Origin: Gammaproteobacteria bacterium
Lineage (GTDB): Bacteria; Pseudomonadota; Gammaproteobacteria; Pseudomonadales; Pseudomonadaceae
NCBI GenBank assembly: GCA_012728315.1
Contig: JAAYFI010000007.1
Location: 17,120-81,119, forward strand
Direction: 5' to 3'
DNA length: 64,000 nt
In this document: piece after piece, positions 63,775-64,000 of the stretch
Layout: the number at the start of each line of letters is the position of its first letter
Numbering within the stretch: position 1 is the first letter of the stretch
The notes under the pieces: model-generated
Database searches by the model: none
Seen by the model: only the letters and a program-made list of their open reading frames with translations
Told to the model about the DNA's origin: nothing
Position numbers and translations under genes: made by a program

Positions 63775-64000
63775 TTAGTCGCTAACGATTATTCGTTAAG
63801 ATAAGAGCAATTTACTGGGGAAGCCGTGCCGACCTTGAGGCAGTTTACTGACCTCGTACGTAGAGTGGCTCCCCGCCTCTTTGCTGATCTCGAAGAGTAT
63901 CCGGAAGCTCAAAAAGAGACTTCGCATATACAAGGTTGAGAGGCAAAAAGTGCGAGGTCGGGGAACCGGTAAGTATTATTACTGATTAGCTTCGAGGATT
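63775..64000. other. Unassigned, structured right edge
   Basis: No gene is recognised. A strong hairpin GAGG-CAGT-TT-ACTG-A-CCTC lies at 63837-63855, and other short inverted pairs follow (for example GGCTCCCCGCCTC against GAGGCAAAAAG). The sequence style differs from neighbouring intergenic DNA. It could be the start of a mobile element or structured RNA, but the window ends too soon to tell. Confidence 0.3.

Overview
The window looks like chromosome from a Pseudomonas-lineage gammaproteobacterium of moderate G+C. Support comes from the gene order nirS-M-C-F-D-L-G-H-J-E with a divergent nirQ-O-P, the acidic RNA-polymerase-associated protein SutA (known to me only from pseudomonads), the pair ubiC-ubiA, and the blocks gpmI-envC-ctpA and hisB-hisH-hisA-hisF, all with Pseudomonas-like neighbours. 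Base composition is lower in G+C than P. aeruginosa, so one of the low-G+C denitrifying relatives (Thiopseudomonas/Denitrificimonas type) is a reasonable guess; that is inference.

Layout. 1-9145: respiratory nitrite reduction. A leftward operon encodes cytochrome cd1 nitrite reductase, its electron donor and the heme d1 pathway (it runs off the left edge inside nirE). The divergent nirQ-nirO-nirP genes are probably driven from the same single FNR/ANR/DNR-type box. 9164-12023: SCO-type copper chaperone, SrkA kinase, RarD permease. 12024-13297: a gene-poor stretch with three copies of a ~155-bp repeat carrying DnaA boxes at fixed spacing, the most unusual feature here. 13298-20931: TRAP permease subunits, hexose-6-phosphate mutarotase, bioA, rsmE, an MFS transporter with a 41-residue gene coupled to it, and LysO. 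20956-23533: a c-di-GMP protein and tRNA-Phe. 23556-30776: yggX-mutY-asmA, then the his block with REP-like palindromes between hisA and hisF. 31055-38766: ctpA, envC and gpmI opposite a rhodanese-grxC-secB group, a response regulator and an M23 peptidase. 38861-45484: ubiA-ubiC, SCP2-like protein, comM, a MITE-like element, ubiK, a lone PII gene, sutA, thioesterase, SMI1/KNR4 protein. 45558-54369: Tim44-like protein, TRAP solute receptor, uvrD, a second c-di-GMP protein, trhP. 54382-54822: REP palindromes and two kinds of tandem repeat. 54823-63724: yhiN-type flavoprotein, thioesterase, K+/H+ antiporter, MscK-type channel, selO. The right edge holds a REP element and unassigned structured DNA.

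How the genes work together. The nir genes form one functional unit: NirE, J and the NirD/L/G/H Lrp-like proteins convert uroporphyrinogen III towards heme d1, NirF and NirC act in the periplasm, NirM feeds electrons to NirS, and NirQ/O/P support assembly or function. The TRAP receptor at 46.5 kb and the TRAP permease at 13.3 kb are each incomplete alone and may be partners. Most remaining genes are core housekeeping. No transposase, integrase, phage gene, CRISPR array or defence system was recognised.
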